DNA of 64,000 nucleotides from Herpetosiphon geysericola (lineage in GTDB: Bacteria > Chloroflexota > Chloroflexia > Chloroflexales > Herpetosiphonaceae), in assembly GCF_001306135.1 (NCBI RefSeq), contig NZ_LGKP01000025.1, positions 1 to 64,000 of the forward strand. Direction: 5' to 3'. Below, one piece after another: positions 25,757 through 36,200 of the stretch. Numbering within the stretch: position 1 is the stretch's first letter; each line of letters starts with the position of its first letter. The translations under genes were made by a program, and so were the position numbers. The notes beneath the pieces are model-generated. The model ran no database searches, was not told the origin of the DNA, and saw nothing but the letters and a program-made list of their open reading frames with translations.

Positions 25757-27046
25757 GTGAAACGACACATAGCTCCTCCTGCTGGCTGTCCGCCTGGTTC
25801 GTTTGGGTTGCCGCTTATTGGCGAGATTCGTGAATGGGCCGCTGACCCATTGCAATTTGCCCAAGAACGTGCTCAACGCTATGGCCCGATTTGGTCGACC
25901 CATCTTTTGGGTCGGCCTTGTGTTGTTTTATTGGAGCCTGCGGGCAATCGTTTTATGCTCAGCCAAGCAACCCAGCATTTTTCGTGGCGCGCTGGTTGGG
26001 GTCGCGCCATGCTGCGCCTAATTGGCGGCGGCTTATCACTCACTGATGGCCAACAGCACGATCAGCAACGCCATATTCTCAAGCCTGCTTTTGCTCATGC
26101 AGCGCTGCAACAGTTGCAACCGCAGATTCAGCAGTTGATTCAAGCGCAAATTCAAACATGGCTCGCTACCGATCAGGTCTGTTTATTGCAGCGTTTGCAG
26201 GCCTTGGCCTTTGATGTGGCCTTGTTGGTGGTTTGTGGACGCACGCCAGCCCCGATTGCCGAGGCTTTGCACCACGATTTTGCGGCTTTTACCGCTGGTT
26301 TGTTTACCCCAGTGCCCTACCCAATTCCGGCCACGCCCTATTATCGGGCGCAACAGGCTGGGCGTCGCTTGCGCCAAAATTTGGGCTATCTCATCGAGTT
26401 GCGGCGTTTGAGCTTGCAACCTGATGCGCTGGATAGTTTAAGCTTGCTCTTGCACGCCGACCCGCATCAAACTGACGATCAATTAATTAGTGAATTATTG
26501 CTCTTGCTGTGGGCTGGCCACGATACAGTTGCTTCGTTGCTAACTTGGATTTGTATTGAATTGGCGCAGCAGCCTGAAATTCTGCAACGTTTGCGCCAAG
26601 AAATGAATACTAATCACCATAGTTTGCTTGATCATGTGTTGCGTGAGGCCGAGCGTTTACACCCGCCCGCGCCTGGTGGTTTTCGCGGTGTGGTTGAAGC
26701 CTTTGAGTATGCTGGCTATCATGTGCCGCAGGGCTGGCTGGCAATGTACTCATCGGTTTATACTCATCAGATGCCAAGTTTGTGGCATAATCCAACCCAA
26801 TTCAACCCCGATCGCTTTGCAGCACCAAGCAACGAGGGCAAACAAGCCTATAGTTTGGTTGGTTTTGGTGGCGGGCCACGAATTTGTATTGGTTTGGCGT
26901 TGGCCCAAATCGAAATGCGCTTGGTCATCCGCGAATTGCTCGCCAATTACGATTGGCAACTTGTGCCCAATCAAGATTTGCGGCCAGTTTGGTTGCCAAC
27001 CAACCAACCCCGTTCAGGCGGTCTAATCACAATCCAGCGGATTTAG
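25757..27046 (+). CDS. Cytochrome P450
   Basis: The 429-residue soluble P450 has the I-helix oxygen-activation motif WAGHDT (~255), the ExxR pair in LREAERLHP (~295) and the haem-binding loop FGGGPRICIGLALAQ with its Cys ligand (~375). The N-terminus PPAGCPPGSFGLPLIGEIREWAADP resembles the CYP120/CYP26-like group that acts on terpenoids or retinoids, which is a tentative placement. It needs a redox partner, and none is adjacent. The GTG start is 3 nt after the preceding stop, without a clear ribosome site, so translation may be coupled. uvrA follows 11 nt downstream. Confidence 0.92.
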   Translation: MKRHIAPPAGCPPGSFGLPLIGEIREWAADPLQFAQERAQRYGPIWSTHLLGRPCVVLLEPAGNRFMLSQATQHFSWRAGWGRAMLRLIGGGLSLTDGQQHDQQRHILKPAFAHAALQQLQPQIQQLIQAQIQTWLATDQVCLLQRLQALAFDVALLVVCGRTPAPIAEALHHDFAAFTAGLFTPVPYPIPATPYYRAQQAGRRLRQNLGYLIELRRLSLQPDALDSLSLLLHADPHQTDDQLISELLLLLWAGHDTVASLLTWICIELAQQPEILQRLRQEMNTNHHSLLDHVLREAERLHPPAPGGFRGVVEAFEYAGYHVPQGWLAMYSSVYTHQMPSLWHNPTQFNPDRFAAPSNEGKQAYSLVGFGGGPRICIGLALAQIEMRLVIRELLANYDWQLVPNQDLRPVWLPTNQPRSGGLITIQRI

Positions 27047-27057
27047 AGGAAGCGGTT

Positions 27058-29916
27058 ATGGCTGAAATTGACCAAATTCAGATTGTTGGCGCACGCCAGC
27101 ATAATCTTAAAAATATCGATTTAGCCATTCCCAAAGGCAAATTGGTGGTTTTTACCGGGCCATCGGGCGCTGGCAAATCGAGCTTGGCGTTTGATACGAT
27201 TTATGCTGAAGGCCAGCGCCGCTATGTTGAATCGCTTTCGAGCTATGCCCGCCAATTTTTGGGCCAATTGCCAAGACCCGAAGTCGATAGCATTCGCGGT
27301 TTAGCGCCAGCGATTGCGGTTGCTCAGCAGACGATCAATCGTTCGCCGCGCTCAACTGTTGGCACAATCACCGAAATTTATGATCATTTGCGCTTACTGT
27401 ATGCGCGGATTGGCAAGCCACATTGCCCAATTTGTGGCCGCTCGATTGAGCAGCAAACCGCCAGCCAAATTGTCGATCAGATTTTGAGCTATCCCGATGG
27501 CACGCGCTTGATGATTTTAGCGCCGTTGGTCAACGAGGAAATTGGCTCGCATGCGACAGTTTTGGAGCAAACACGGCGGGCGGGTTTTGTGCGGGTGCGA
27601 GTCGATGGGGCAATTCTGGATCTTGATGATCAGATCGATTTGGATCATCATGTGGCGCATAGCATCGAGGTGGTGATTGATCGTTTGATTATTCGCCACA
27701 GTGAAGCCAGCAGCTTGAACGATCATCCTGATCGGGTGCGAGTGAGCGATTCGGTTGAAACTGCGCTCAAAACAGGCGTTGGCGTCTTGCTCGTTCAGCC
27801 GATCGACGGCCAGCAGATGCGTTATAGCGAGCATGCTGCTTGCCCAGAACACGGGCCATTGGCCAGCGGGGCCTTGGAGCCACGCATTTTTTCATTTAAC
27901 AGCCCGCATGGGGCTTGCCCTGTTTGCGATGGTTTAGGCACAGTTGATGATTTTGACCGGAACCTGTTACAATCTTACGCAGCGCAAACTCTTGGCGAGT
28001 TGCTTTTGAACCCACTGCGCACAAGCGCATCGACCAACCAACAATATTGGGAAGAAACAATTCAGGCTGTAGCTGATGCTTTGGCCGTCGATCTCGAACA
28101 GCCTGTTGACACAATGGCAAGCTGGGCCTTAGATTTATGGCTCGAAGGCAGGCTGCCAAGCGCTGAGCAATTGCCTTTAAGCAAAACCTTGCGCCGCCAA
28201 TTGGAGGCTTGGCCTGGCTTGCTTGGTTGGTTACGCCAACATTGGCAGCAGGCAAGCGAACAAGAGCGCGAAGGCCTAAGCCACTATCGCCAAGGGACTG
28301 TTTGCTCTGCATGCGAAGGTTCGCGTTTGCGACCAGAGGCGCGGGCAGTTACACTACAAGGGCTGGCAATTGATCAAATTACTGGGTTATCGATTGAGGC
28401 TTGTTTTGCTTGGCTCAGTGCGTTGCCCAACAAATTGCGCCGCGAGCGTGATCAGCAGATTGCAGCGCCGATTGTACGTGAAATGGTTTTGCGTTTACAG
28501 TTCTTGCGTGATGTTGGTTTAGAATATTTGAGTTTGGCGCGCACTGCTGATAGCTTATCTGGTGGTGAAGCGCAACGGATTCAGTTAGCCACCCATATTG
28601 GAGCAGGCTTATCAGGGGTCTTGTATGTGCTGGATGAGCCGTCGATTGGCTTGCATCCACGCGATACAGCGCGGTTATTACAAACATTGTTGCAACTCCG
28701 CGACCTTGGTAACTCAGTTTTGGTGGTTGAGCATGATTCAGCGATTATTGCGGCGGCAGATTGGGTCGTTGAAGTTGGGCCGACGGCGGGTGTACAAGGT
28801 GGGCATATTATTGCGAGTGGGACAGTTGAACAACTGATGGCTCAGCCCAATTCGCAAACTGGTCACTATTTGGTTGGCCAACGCCAGCTTAGTTTGCCTC
28901 AAACCCGACGAAAGCCAACCCATGCTACACTACTGCTACGGGGAGCCAAGCAGCACAATCTCAAAGATCTTGATATAACAATACCTTTAGGCTGTTTGGT
29001 GGCGATTACTGGCGTTTCTGGCTCGGGAAAATCGACCTTTATCCATGAGATTCTCTACCCACGGCTGGCCAACGAATTGCATGGTAGCCGGCTAGCAGTG
29101 GGTCGGCATCGCAGCCTTGAAGGCTATGAGCAACTTGATAAAGTAATTGCGGTTGATCAAACGCCGCTTGGGCGTTCAGCGCGTTCCAATCCTGCGACCT
29201 ACACTGGTATTTTCGACGCATTGCGTCAATTGTTTGCTGGGACAGCTGAAGCCAAAGTGCGGGGCTATGGAGCCAGTCGATTTTCGTTTAATGTTAAGGG
29301 CGGGCGCTGCGAGCAATGTCGCGGTGAAGGTGTGGTAACGATTGCTATGCAATTTTTACCAGATTTAGCGGTGACCTGCGACGCATGCGCTGGGTTGCGT
29401 TATAATCGGGAAACCCTTGATATTCGCTATCGTGGGTATACCATTGCTGATGTACTCGCCATGACAGTTGGCCAAGCCTTAAGCGTTTTCGAACGCATTC
29501 CGGCCTTGGCGCGGAAACTTGAGAGTTTGGTTGAGGTTGGGTTAAGCTATTTGACCCTAGGCCAGCCAGCGGCGACTCTTTCGGGGGGCGAAGCGCAGCG
29601 GGTAAAACTAGCGGCAGAGCTAGCACGTCGCGGGACAGGCCGAACCCTGTATATTCTTGATGAACCAACAACAGGGCTCTATTGGACAGATGTTGAACGG
29701 TTAATTGCGATCGTGCAACGCTTGGTTGATACAGGAAACAGCGTTGTGGTGATTGAACATCACCTTGACGTGATCAAGACCGCCGATTGGGTGATCGATT
29801 TAGGGCCTGAAGGTGGAGACACTGGTGGCCAGCTGGTTGTGGCTGGGCCGCCGGAAGTAGTCGCTATGAATCAAGCTTCATGGACTGGCCGTTTCCTTCA
29901 AACCGTGTTAGCTTGA
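27058..29916 (+). CDS. uvrA: Excinuclease ABC subunit A (UvrA family)
   Basis: UvrA is the damage-sensing ATPase of nucleotide excision repair. The 952-residue protein has two ABC modules: Walker [10 protein letters not shown] and GVSGSGKST; signatures [11 protein letters not shown] and [11 protein letters not shown]; Walker [11 protein letters not shown] and [10 protein letters not shown]. The UvrB-binding insertion ([18 protein letters not shown]...) is present, so it is not the short UvrA2 type. Zn-binding pairs are CPEH/CPVC and CEQC/CDAC. Some normally fixed residues differ (IAMQFLPD for IEMHFLPD; GLYWTD for GLHFxD), so it may be a second, diverged copy. ATG 27058 has AGAGGA 7 nt upstream. 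Confidence 0.9.
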   Translation: MAEIDQIQIVGARQHNLKNIDLAIPKGKLVVFTGPSGAGKSSLAFDTIYAEGQRRYVESLSSYARQFLGQLPRPEVDSIRGLAPAIAVAQQTINRSPRSTVGTITEIYDHLRLLYARIGKPHCPICGRSIEQQTASQIVDQILSYPDGTRLMILAPLVNEEIGSHATVLEQTRRAGFVRVRVDGAILDLDDQIDLDHHVAHSIEVVIDRLIIRHSEASSLNDHPDRVRVSDSVETALKTGVGVLLVQPIDGQQMRYSEHAACPEHGPLASGALEPRIFSFNSPHGACPVCDGLGTVDDFDRNLLQSYAAQTLGELLLNPLRTSASTNQQYWEETIQAVADALAVDLEQPVDTMASWALDLWLEGRLPSAEQLPLSKTLRRQLEAWPGLLGWLRQHWQQASEQEREGLSHYRQGTVCSACEGSRLRPEARAVTLQGLAIDQITGLSIEACFAWLSALPNKLRRERDQQIAAPIVREMVLRLQFLRDVGLEYLSLARTADSLSGGEAQRIQLATHIGAGLSGVLYVLDEPSIGLHPRDTARLLQTLLQLRDLGNSVLVVEHDSAIIAAADWVVEVGPTAGVQGGHIIASGTVEQLMAQPNSQTGHYLVGQRQLSLPQTRRKPTHATLLLRGAKQHNLKDLDITIPLGCLVAITGVSGSGKSTFIHEILYPRLANELHGSRLAVGRHRSLEGYEQLDKVIAVDQTPLGRSARSNPATYTGIFDALRQLFAGTAEAKVRGYGASRFSFNVKGGRCEQCRGEGVVTIAMQFLPDLAVTCDACAGLRYNRETLDIRYRGYTIADVLAMTVGQALSVFERIPALARKLESLVEVGLSYLTLGQPAATLSGGEAQRVKLAAELARRGTGRTLYILDEPTTGLYWTDVERLIAIVQRLVDTGNSVVVIEHHLDVIKTADWVIDLGPEGGDTGGQLVVAGPPEVVAMNQASWTGRFLQTVLA

Positions 29917-29966
29917 CGGTATGCCCAAAGCGTGAACAGCAACTGTGAATTTGGGGCATTATAAAG

Positions 29967-30009
29967 GCACATTGTGTTGACGAAGGTATAGCCTTAATGT
30001 ACAATGTGC
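29967..30009 (+). promoter_or_regulatory. Promoter flanked by an inverted repeat
   Basis: TTGACG (29977-29982) and TACAAT (30000-30005) are 17 nt apart. Perfect 9-bp arms GCACATTGT (29967-29975) and ACAATGTGC (30001-30009) flank them, so the right arm overlaps the -10 box. This looks like an operator for a dimeric regulator controlling the signalling operon downstream. Confidence 0.7.
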
Positions 30010-30086
30010 GTGCTGGCCGGGCCACGTTCCGAACCACGCCGTGTTGCCCCACTGCGAAGCTCACAGCATAGTGCAAGGAGTTACTC

Positions 30087-30737
30087 ATGGCAGAAGAGCG
30101 CACCAATACGTCTGACGAGCTTGAGCGCCTGTTCTACCCCAATAAAATCGCACGATTGTATCTTCTCAGTTTGGAAGATGTTATGGGCCGCACGGGGGTC
30201 AATGCGCTGCTAAATATGGCAGGGATGAAACACCTCGTCAATAACTATCCGCCCAACGACTTAAAACGCGAATTTTCGTTCTTTGATCTCGCAACGATCA
30301 GCGAAGCCACCGAAACAATGTTCGGTCCACGGGGTGCGCGTGGGATGGAACTGCGGGCCGGACGGTATGCGTTTAGTCTTGGGTTGAAAGAATTTGGCCC
30401 ACTATTGGGGATGGCCGACCTTGCGCTCAAACTGATGCCCATGACCATGAAAATGAAGATCGTCTTGAATGCGGTAGCACAAACGTTTGACCGCTTCAGC
30501 GATCAGCCGAGTCGGGTAGAAGACCAAAAGGGTCGTTTCCTTTATTACATTGATAAATCACCAGTGTTCTGGGGACGCGGCAATAGCACCCCGATCTTCT
30601 ATTTGGCGCAAGGGATTATCGAAGAAGCCTTGACGTGGGTGACCGGCGGTCATAACTTCAAGGTCGAACAAGTTGCAAGTCCACGCAATGGCGACCCATA
30701 TTGTGCGTTTGCCATTGACAAGGAGCCAATAGATTAG
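30087..30737 (+). CDS. V4R-like domain protein
   Basis: The protein has 216 residues. The second half fits a V4R (4-vinyl reductase-type) domain, ending with the hallmark GDPYCAFAID. An N-terminal helical region (VMGRTGVNALLNMAGMKHLV) is typical of these proteins. V4R domains bind small molecules or haem-like ligands and often serve as sensors or as chlorophyll-pathway scaffolds. It is the first gene after a strong promoter and leads the cluster with the giant kinase, so I infer a signal-input role. An AAGGAG ribosome site lies about 8 nt before the ATG. Confidence 0.65.
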   Translation: MAEERTNTSDELERLFYPNKIARLYLLSLEDVMGRTGVNALLNMAGMKHLVNNYPPNDLKREFSFFDLATISEATETMFGPRGARGMELRAGRYAFSLGLKEFGPLLGMADLALKLMPMTMKMKIVLNAVAQTFDRFSDQPSRVEDQKGRFLYYIDKSPVFWGRGNSTPIFYLAQGIIEEALTWVTGGHNFKVEQVASPRNGDPYCAFAIDKEPID

Positions 30738-30901
30738 GACGATGTAAGTCTGCCAATCTGTGCGCTGGCGACGAGCAGGACGCTCACAGACATCCAACTG
30801 TAATCTGCTAGATTCCCATATTCGTGTAAATGCGAGTATAGTACATGGTAGATACCAGTTGGTTTCGGTGGTCGAAACGTCTTGAGCTGCAGGGACTCGT
30901 T

Positions 30902-32200
30902 ATGAAACGGATTGTTCTCCGCGATCCTACGCTTATCGCTCCCTTTGGAGAACCAGCGCGTGATTTGCGGATTCTCAATAAGCCGCTGTGGCTGCTACAC
31001 CGTGATCTGCTTGCACGCCACTGCCAAAGTGTTGCGGAAGTAGACGATTGGTCTGAAATTTCACCAAGTAGTGATGAGCTCTTGGTGCATAAAGATAATC
31101 TCTATTTCAACCGCGATTTCATTGAGACGTTTATCGCTGAGGCACGCGCCACTGGGCAACCTTGCCAAGTGGCTTTTGCTGCTGATGATGCGATGATTAC
31201 GGCCCATGCTTTGCGATTACAAGAGGGTATTCGCAAGCATGGCAACCATTATATTGCCGACCTCTACTATTTCCCTCGCGGCGTTGTCCCGAATCCACAA
31301 CCGCTGGTAATCGATACCAATGCCATGGAGATGGGCTACTACCATATTCCAAGCTATATGGCGCCCAACCAAGGGGATTTGGTATTCCAGGTGCCAATTC
31401 GTGCGTTTTGTTCAATCGAAAGCTGGGTTCATATTTTCATGACAAACTCTCCGCTCGGGGTGTTTGCATGGGGTCGGAAGCTGGAGCAAGAGGTTGCCAA
31501 CAGTTGGCGTTTGAAGTTGAAAATTGGCTTTCGCTCGTTTATAGAACGTAAGCACTTTCTTTCATCATCACCTGTGGTCAAGATTGGCAAGAACTGCTCA
31601 ATCGACCCATCGGCGATTATTCAAGGGCCAACTGAGATCGGTAACAACGTGAATATTGGCGCTGGAGTGGTGATTACGAATAGCTTGATCGGTAATAACG
31701 TGACGATTATGCAAGGCTCCCAAGTGATGCTAAGCGTGGTCAGTGACCGTTGTTATTTACCATTCCGGGCCGCCTTGTTCATGACTGTCTTGATGGAAAA
31801 TTCGATGGTGGCGCAAAATACCTGTTTGCAGTTATGCGTCGTTGGCCGTAATACCTTTATCGGGGCTGGCAATACCTGTACCGATTTCGATTTGCTGGGC
31901 AAGCCAATCAAGACGCTCCATCGCGGGCGCTTGGAAGAAGTTGGCCTGCCAGTCATCGGCTCGGCAATTGGCCATAATTGTAAAATTGGCTCAGGCTTTG
32001 TCATTTATCCAGCCCGCAACATTGAATCAGGCACAGTCTTGATTTATGGCGATGATCATTCTGTCATTCCTAAAAATGTTTCGAGTGGTATTTACACCCG
32101 CCCACCAGTTTTCTATCCCGACCGCGATCCCCGCGTTCAACGCATTCCTGTGGGCGATCGCGTCGCCGATGAGTACCCAGCAGAACAATTCCGTGATTAA
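30902..32200 (+). CDS. Left-handed beta-helix (hexapeptide repeat) protein
   Basis: The protein has 432 residues. The N-terminal ~210 residues are unassigned. From ~215 on it shows hexapeptide repeats (IGKNCSIDPSAIIQGPTEIG, NNVNIGAGVVITNSLIG), an interruption (CYLPFRAALFMTVLM), and more repeats (VGRNTFIGAGNT; IGHNCKIGSGFVIYPAR). This is the plan of GlmU/LpxA-type acyltransferases and sugar nucleotidyltransferases. No nucleotide-binding GxGTRxxP motif is seen, so transferase activity is open and a scaffold role is possible. I start at ATG 30902 because conserved-looking sequence begins there. A start at 30845 would add 19 residues. The next gene follows after 38 nt. Confidence 0.75.
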   Translation: MKRIVLRDPTLIAPFGEPARDLRILNKPLWLLHRDLLARHCQSVAEVDDWSEISPSSDELLVHKDNLYFNRDFIETFIAEARATGQPCQVAFAADDAMITAHALRLQEGIRKHGNHYIADLYYFPRGVVPNPQPLVIDTNAMEMGYYHIPSYMAPNQGDLVFQVPIRAFCSIESWVHIFMTNSPLGVFAWGRKLEQEVANSWRLKLKIGFRSFIERKHFLSSSPVVKIGKNCSIDPSAIIQGPTEIGNNVNIGAGVVITNSLIGNNVTIMQGSQVMLSVVSDRCYLPFRAALFMTVLMENSMVAQNTCLQLCVVGRNTFIGAGNTCTDFDLLGKPIKTLHRGRLEEVGLPVIGSAIGHNCKIGSGFVIYPARNIESGTVLIYGDDHSVIPKNVSSGIYTRPPVFYPDRDPRVQRIPVGDRVADEYPAEQFRD

Positions 32201-32238
32201 CGCTGCATCGCACGCGGCGTGCGATGATGGAGGATACT

Positions 32239-33174
32239 GTGAGCAAAGAACGCATCTTAGTCGTCGAAGACCAAGCCGATATCTCTGGCTTGCTCAAAAT
32301 TTACTTCACCTCGCAAGGTTATGAAGTGATGACCGCGATGCGCGGGCAGGTAGCGCTCGATCTTGTGAAACGCACGCCGCCGCATTTGGCCTTGCTTGAT
32401 GTGAATTTGCCCGATATGACCGGGTATGATATTGGAAAAGCACTGCGCGCCAATGCCCGTACAAAGCATATTCCAATCATTTTCTTGACTGCCCGGGGCG
32501 AACGCGGCGATAAAGCAGAAGGGCTTGGGGTCGTCCAAGCCAATGATTATATTGTCAAGCCGTTCGATATTGAAGAAGTCCATATGCGGGTGCGCAACAA
32601 CTTGGCCTTGGCCCGCGAAAAAAGTCGCACCCACCCAGTCACTGGCTTGCCAACCGCCGAATTGATTAATGAAGAGCTGCGGCGCTTGCTCTCCGCCGAA
32701 GTCTGGACGCTCGCAACTGTCCATATCAATGGCTTCGATACGTTCACCCAAGTCTATGGCTCGGTCGTCGGCGAAGATGTGCTCAAATTTGGCGCATTGT
32801 TGATCAACGAAGTCGTCAGCGAGTTGGGTGGCCAAGAGGAATTTATCGGCCAGTTAGTCACTGGGCCGGATTTCTTGATTACCTCGATGCCTGAGCGGGC
32901 TAAAGCAATTATGGAGCGGATTGCCGAACGCTTTGACCAAGAAATTGGCTTGCACTACAGCTATCCCGACCGCAAACGTGGCTATATTTTGGCCAAAAAC
33001 GCCGATGGTACTGAACGCCAAGAGCCACTCATGACGGTTTCAATTGGGGTGCTCGATAGCAACGATGGGCCATTCTACGATATTCGTGAACTCAGCGAAA
33101 CTGCTGAAAGTGTGCGCCCATTGCCCAACCTGCAAGAAGGTTCAGTTCGTAGCGCTGTGAAATTTGGCCGCTAA
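32239..33174 (+). CDS. Response regulator with degenerate GGDEF domain
   Basis: The protein has 311 residues. The receiver (1-120) is intact: EDQADI, Asp in LALLDVNLPDMTG, Thr in FLTARG, Lys in IVKPFD. The second domain (~135-300) begins like a GGDEF domain (RTHPVTGLPTAELINEEL), but the active-site GGDEF is TGPDF, which should not make cyclic-di-GMP. It may bind nucleotide or mediate contacts. GTG 32239 is favoured because GGAGG lies 5 nt upstream. In-frame ATGs at 32224 and 32227 overlap that ribosome site. It precedes the giant kinase gene, which makes it a likely phosphorylation partner. Confidence 0.88.
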   Translation: MSKERILVVEDQADISGLLKIYFTSQGYEVMTAMRGQVALDLVKRTPPHLALLDVNLPDMTGYDIGKALRANARTKHIPIIFLTARGERGDKAEGLGVVQANDYIVKPFDIEEVHMRVRNNLALAREKSRTHPVTGLPTAELINEELRRLLSAEVWTLATVHINGFDTFTQVYGSVVGEDVLKFGALLINEVVSELGGQEEFIGQLVTGPDFLITSMPERAKAIMERIAERFDQEIGLHYSYPDRKRGYILAKNADGTERQEPLMTVSIGVLDSNDGPFYDIRELSETAESVRPLPNLQEGSVRSAVKFGR

Positions 33175-33191
33175 GCCAGGAGTTACTGCCT

Positions 33192-33218
33192 GTGCCTAAA
33201 GAACACAAACGCCCATGA
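33192..33218 (+). CDS. Eight-codon upstream ORF coupled to the giant kinase
   Basis: GTG at 33192 opens the frame MPKEHKRP and closes with TGA at 33216-33218. The TGA overlaps the ATG of the kinase gene as ATGA. AGGAG lies 9 nt before the GTG, while the kinase ATG has no ribosome site of its own. I infer that the short ORF delivers ribosomes to the kinase start. The peptide itself is unlikely to matter. Confidence 0.45.
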   Translation: MPKEHKRP

Positions 33219-36200
33219 AAATCTCTCCTCCTTCCACCGCAATTTGGCACGTGTTAACAGGCATTGCTCACCTCGCCCGTGAGCAATTGCCTGATTTGCC
33301 AACGTTCGCGCAGCGCTGTGCCGATTTGCTCAAACAAAGCGGCTTGTTTGCTCAAGGGGCGATCCTCCGCTTAGGCCAGCAACGTTCGTTGTTGACCGCA
33401 TGGGGCATGAATAAACGCGCAACCAATCGGTTGTTGCCTGCTCGGGTTTTAAATGGTGGAAGTGAGGTTCGGCTGCCAGAAGGGTGGCAGATGTTTGCAA
33501 TCGGCACCGCCGAAGTGCCAGGCGTTTTGGTCGCACCCGTCACGCTTGATCCAGAGCCATTAACCGTTCTGTTGGCCCAATTAACGACCTTGTGGCAGGG
33601 CGTGGCCTTACAAGAGGAGTTTGCCCGCCGCGAGCGTACCGTTGCCGCAATGACTGAATCGTTGCAGGGTTTGGCGCAACAGCTGAATGCAGACGAATTT
33701 TTGCAAACCTTGGTTACTCAAGCCACTGAATTGCTGGGCGCTGCTGGTGGCGGGGTCTACATGATCGATTCCAACCAGCAATACCTGGAGCTACGCCAAG
33801 TTGTGCAGTTTCCCGCCAATTGGAATGGTGCCCGAATTCAGGTTGGCAAAGGCGTGGCTGGCATGGTGGCCCAAAGTGGCAAGCCTATGCTGGTCAATAA
33901 TTATGGCCAAGCCAAAGAACAATACGATAATCTGCCCGAAGGGATTAACTTCTCTGCGGTGATGGCCGCGCCATTACGTGCCGACGAGGCGATTATTGGG
34001 GTTTTGGTGCTGGTGCATATCGAGCCTGATCGCGGCTTTCAAAATGCCGATTTGGCCTTGCTTGAATCGTTTGCGGCCCAAGCATCGCTGGCAATGCGCA
34101 CCGCCAAGCTCTTCGATGCCCAACGTCAACGCCAACGCGAATTGTATTTGCTGTATGAAAATAGCTTAACCGTTGGCTCCTCGCTCGATCTGACCCATAT
34201 TCTCAATCGCTTGACTGAAAATGTATTGCTGGCCCTTGGGGTCGAGCAATGTTTGTTATTGCTCTGGGACGATCGGCGCAAAATCTGTGAATTGGTGGCC
34301 CAAGCGACTGATGATGATGCAGCAAACTCGCTTGATTTGTCGATTGGGGCAACCTACGAGTTGCGGCCAGAATCGATTTTGAAAATTGCCTTCGATACCC
34401 AACAACCAGTCGCGGTTGTTGATGTTGGCACCGATCCACGGATTAATGCCCAACGTTCATGGCTCAAAGCGCGGGGAATTCGTAGCGCCTTGGGGTTGCC
34501 AATGCTGCTCAAGGAGCGGGTAATTGGCGTTCTCTTGTGTACGACCACCAGCCGCGTGCGTAGCTTCAACCCCGGCGAAATTACTTTGGCCCAAACCTTG
34601 GCCGCCCAAGCAGCTACGGCAATTGGCAATACCCGCTTGTTAAATGATGAGCGGCGCCGCAACTCCGAACTTTCAGTGCTGCAATCTTTGAGCGCCAAAT
34701 TGACCTCCGGCGTAAGCCTGCAAGTTGCCCTCGAAAGCATCGGCGACAGCGTTGCCCAGCTTTTCGATAATATCGATCTTGAAATTTGCGTCTACGATCC
34801 GCAAACCCAAGTGCTCAATAGCCAATACGCCACGCCCCGCACGCGTCAGCATTACGCCAGCGAAGGTGGCTCATATGGCATCGATCAGGGCTTGACTGGC
34901 TGGTTGGCCCGTCATCGCTCAACCTTGCGCATCGACGATTTGCAACGCCAAAAGATTGTTAAGCCAATTCGACCACACGAAACCGCAAGTGGTTTGGCTT
35001 TCCGCTCATTCTTGGGCGTACCAATGCTGATCGGCGATCAGTTGATCGGTACGTTAGAGCTTGGTTCTGGCACGATCGGGCGTTTTGATGCTGAAGATGA
35101 GCGTTTGCTGAATATTATTGCTTCTCAAGCAGCCCAAGCCTTGCGCAATGTTCAACGCTACGAGGCGACCGACGAAGTGCTGCGCGAACGGGTGCGCGAA
35201 CTTTTGGCGCTGCAACGGATTAGCCGCGAGCTAACCTCGACCTTGCAGCTTGAGCAATTGTTGCCAGCAATGTTGACCGAAATTAGCCAAGCAACTGGTT
35301 GTGGCTATGGGATTGTCGTGCTCTACAACGACGATGAATCGCTGCATGTGATTGCCCAAAATGGCTATGGCTCTGCTGAAGAAGCTGGCTTTTTGGCCTT
35401 GCCATTGCTGAATAATGGCTTGCTGAGCGACCCAATGCAACGCGCCGAGGCCTTAATTTATGACGATGTGACCGCGCTTGACGATACTGTCGAGTGGGGC
35501 GAAGTTCGTTCGTTGCTCATGGCGCCAATTTTGTATGAAAATCGGGTAGCTGGGGCAATTATCGCTGGCGATACCAAAGGCTATGCCTTTGATCACGCGG
35601 CCCTCGATTTTGTCCGCGCTGTTTCCGACCAAGCTGCCTTGGCCATTGGCAATGCCCAACACTACGAAGAGCAAGTCAAGCAACGTGAATTGTTGCAACA
35701 ACGGGCTAGCCTTTTGAATGAAGTGTTGGAGATTGGCAACGCGCTGCGAGCAGATATGGAGCTTGGCAATCTGCTTGAGCAAATTGCATTTAGCGTTACC
35801 GAAGCCGCTGGCTATCGCATGGTCTTGTTCAATCTGATTGATCAAGCTCATCCAACGATTATGCGCACGGTAGCTGGCGCCGGGATTGCGCTCTCCGATT
35901 TGGAGCAGTTGCGCAATGAAGATATTGCGATTGAAACTCTTCACCCATTGCTCGACTCGCAATATCGGATTGGGCGCGCCTACTACATTACTCGGGGCAA
36001 CGATTCGAATGCTTGGCACGATGGCGACCAACTGTTGGTACCATTGTACTCAACCGAGCGCGAATTAATTGGGATTATGACGGTCGATGATCCGTTTACC
36101 CATGAAGCGCCAACCCGCCGTACCGTCGAAACGCTGGAAATTTTTGCTAACCAAGCGGCAATTGCAATTGAAAACGCGCGCTTGTTTGATCAGCGTTCGC

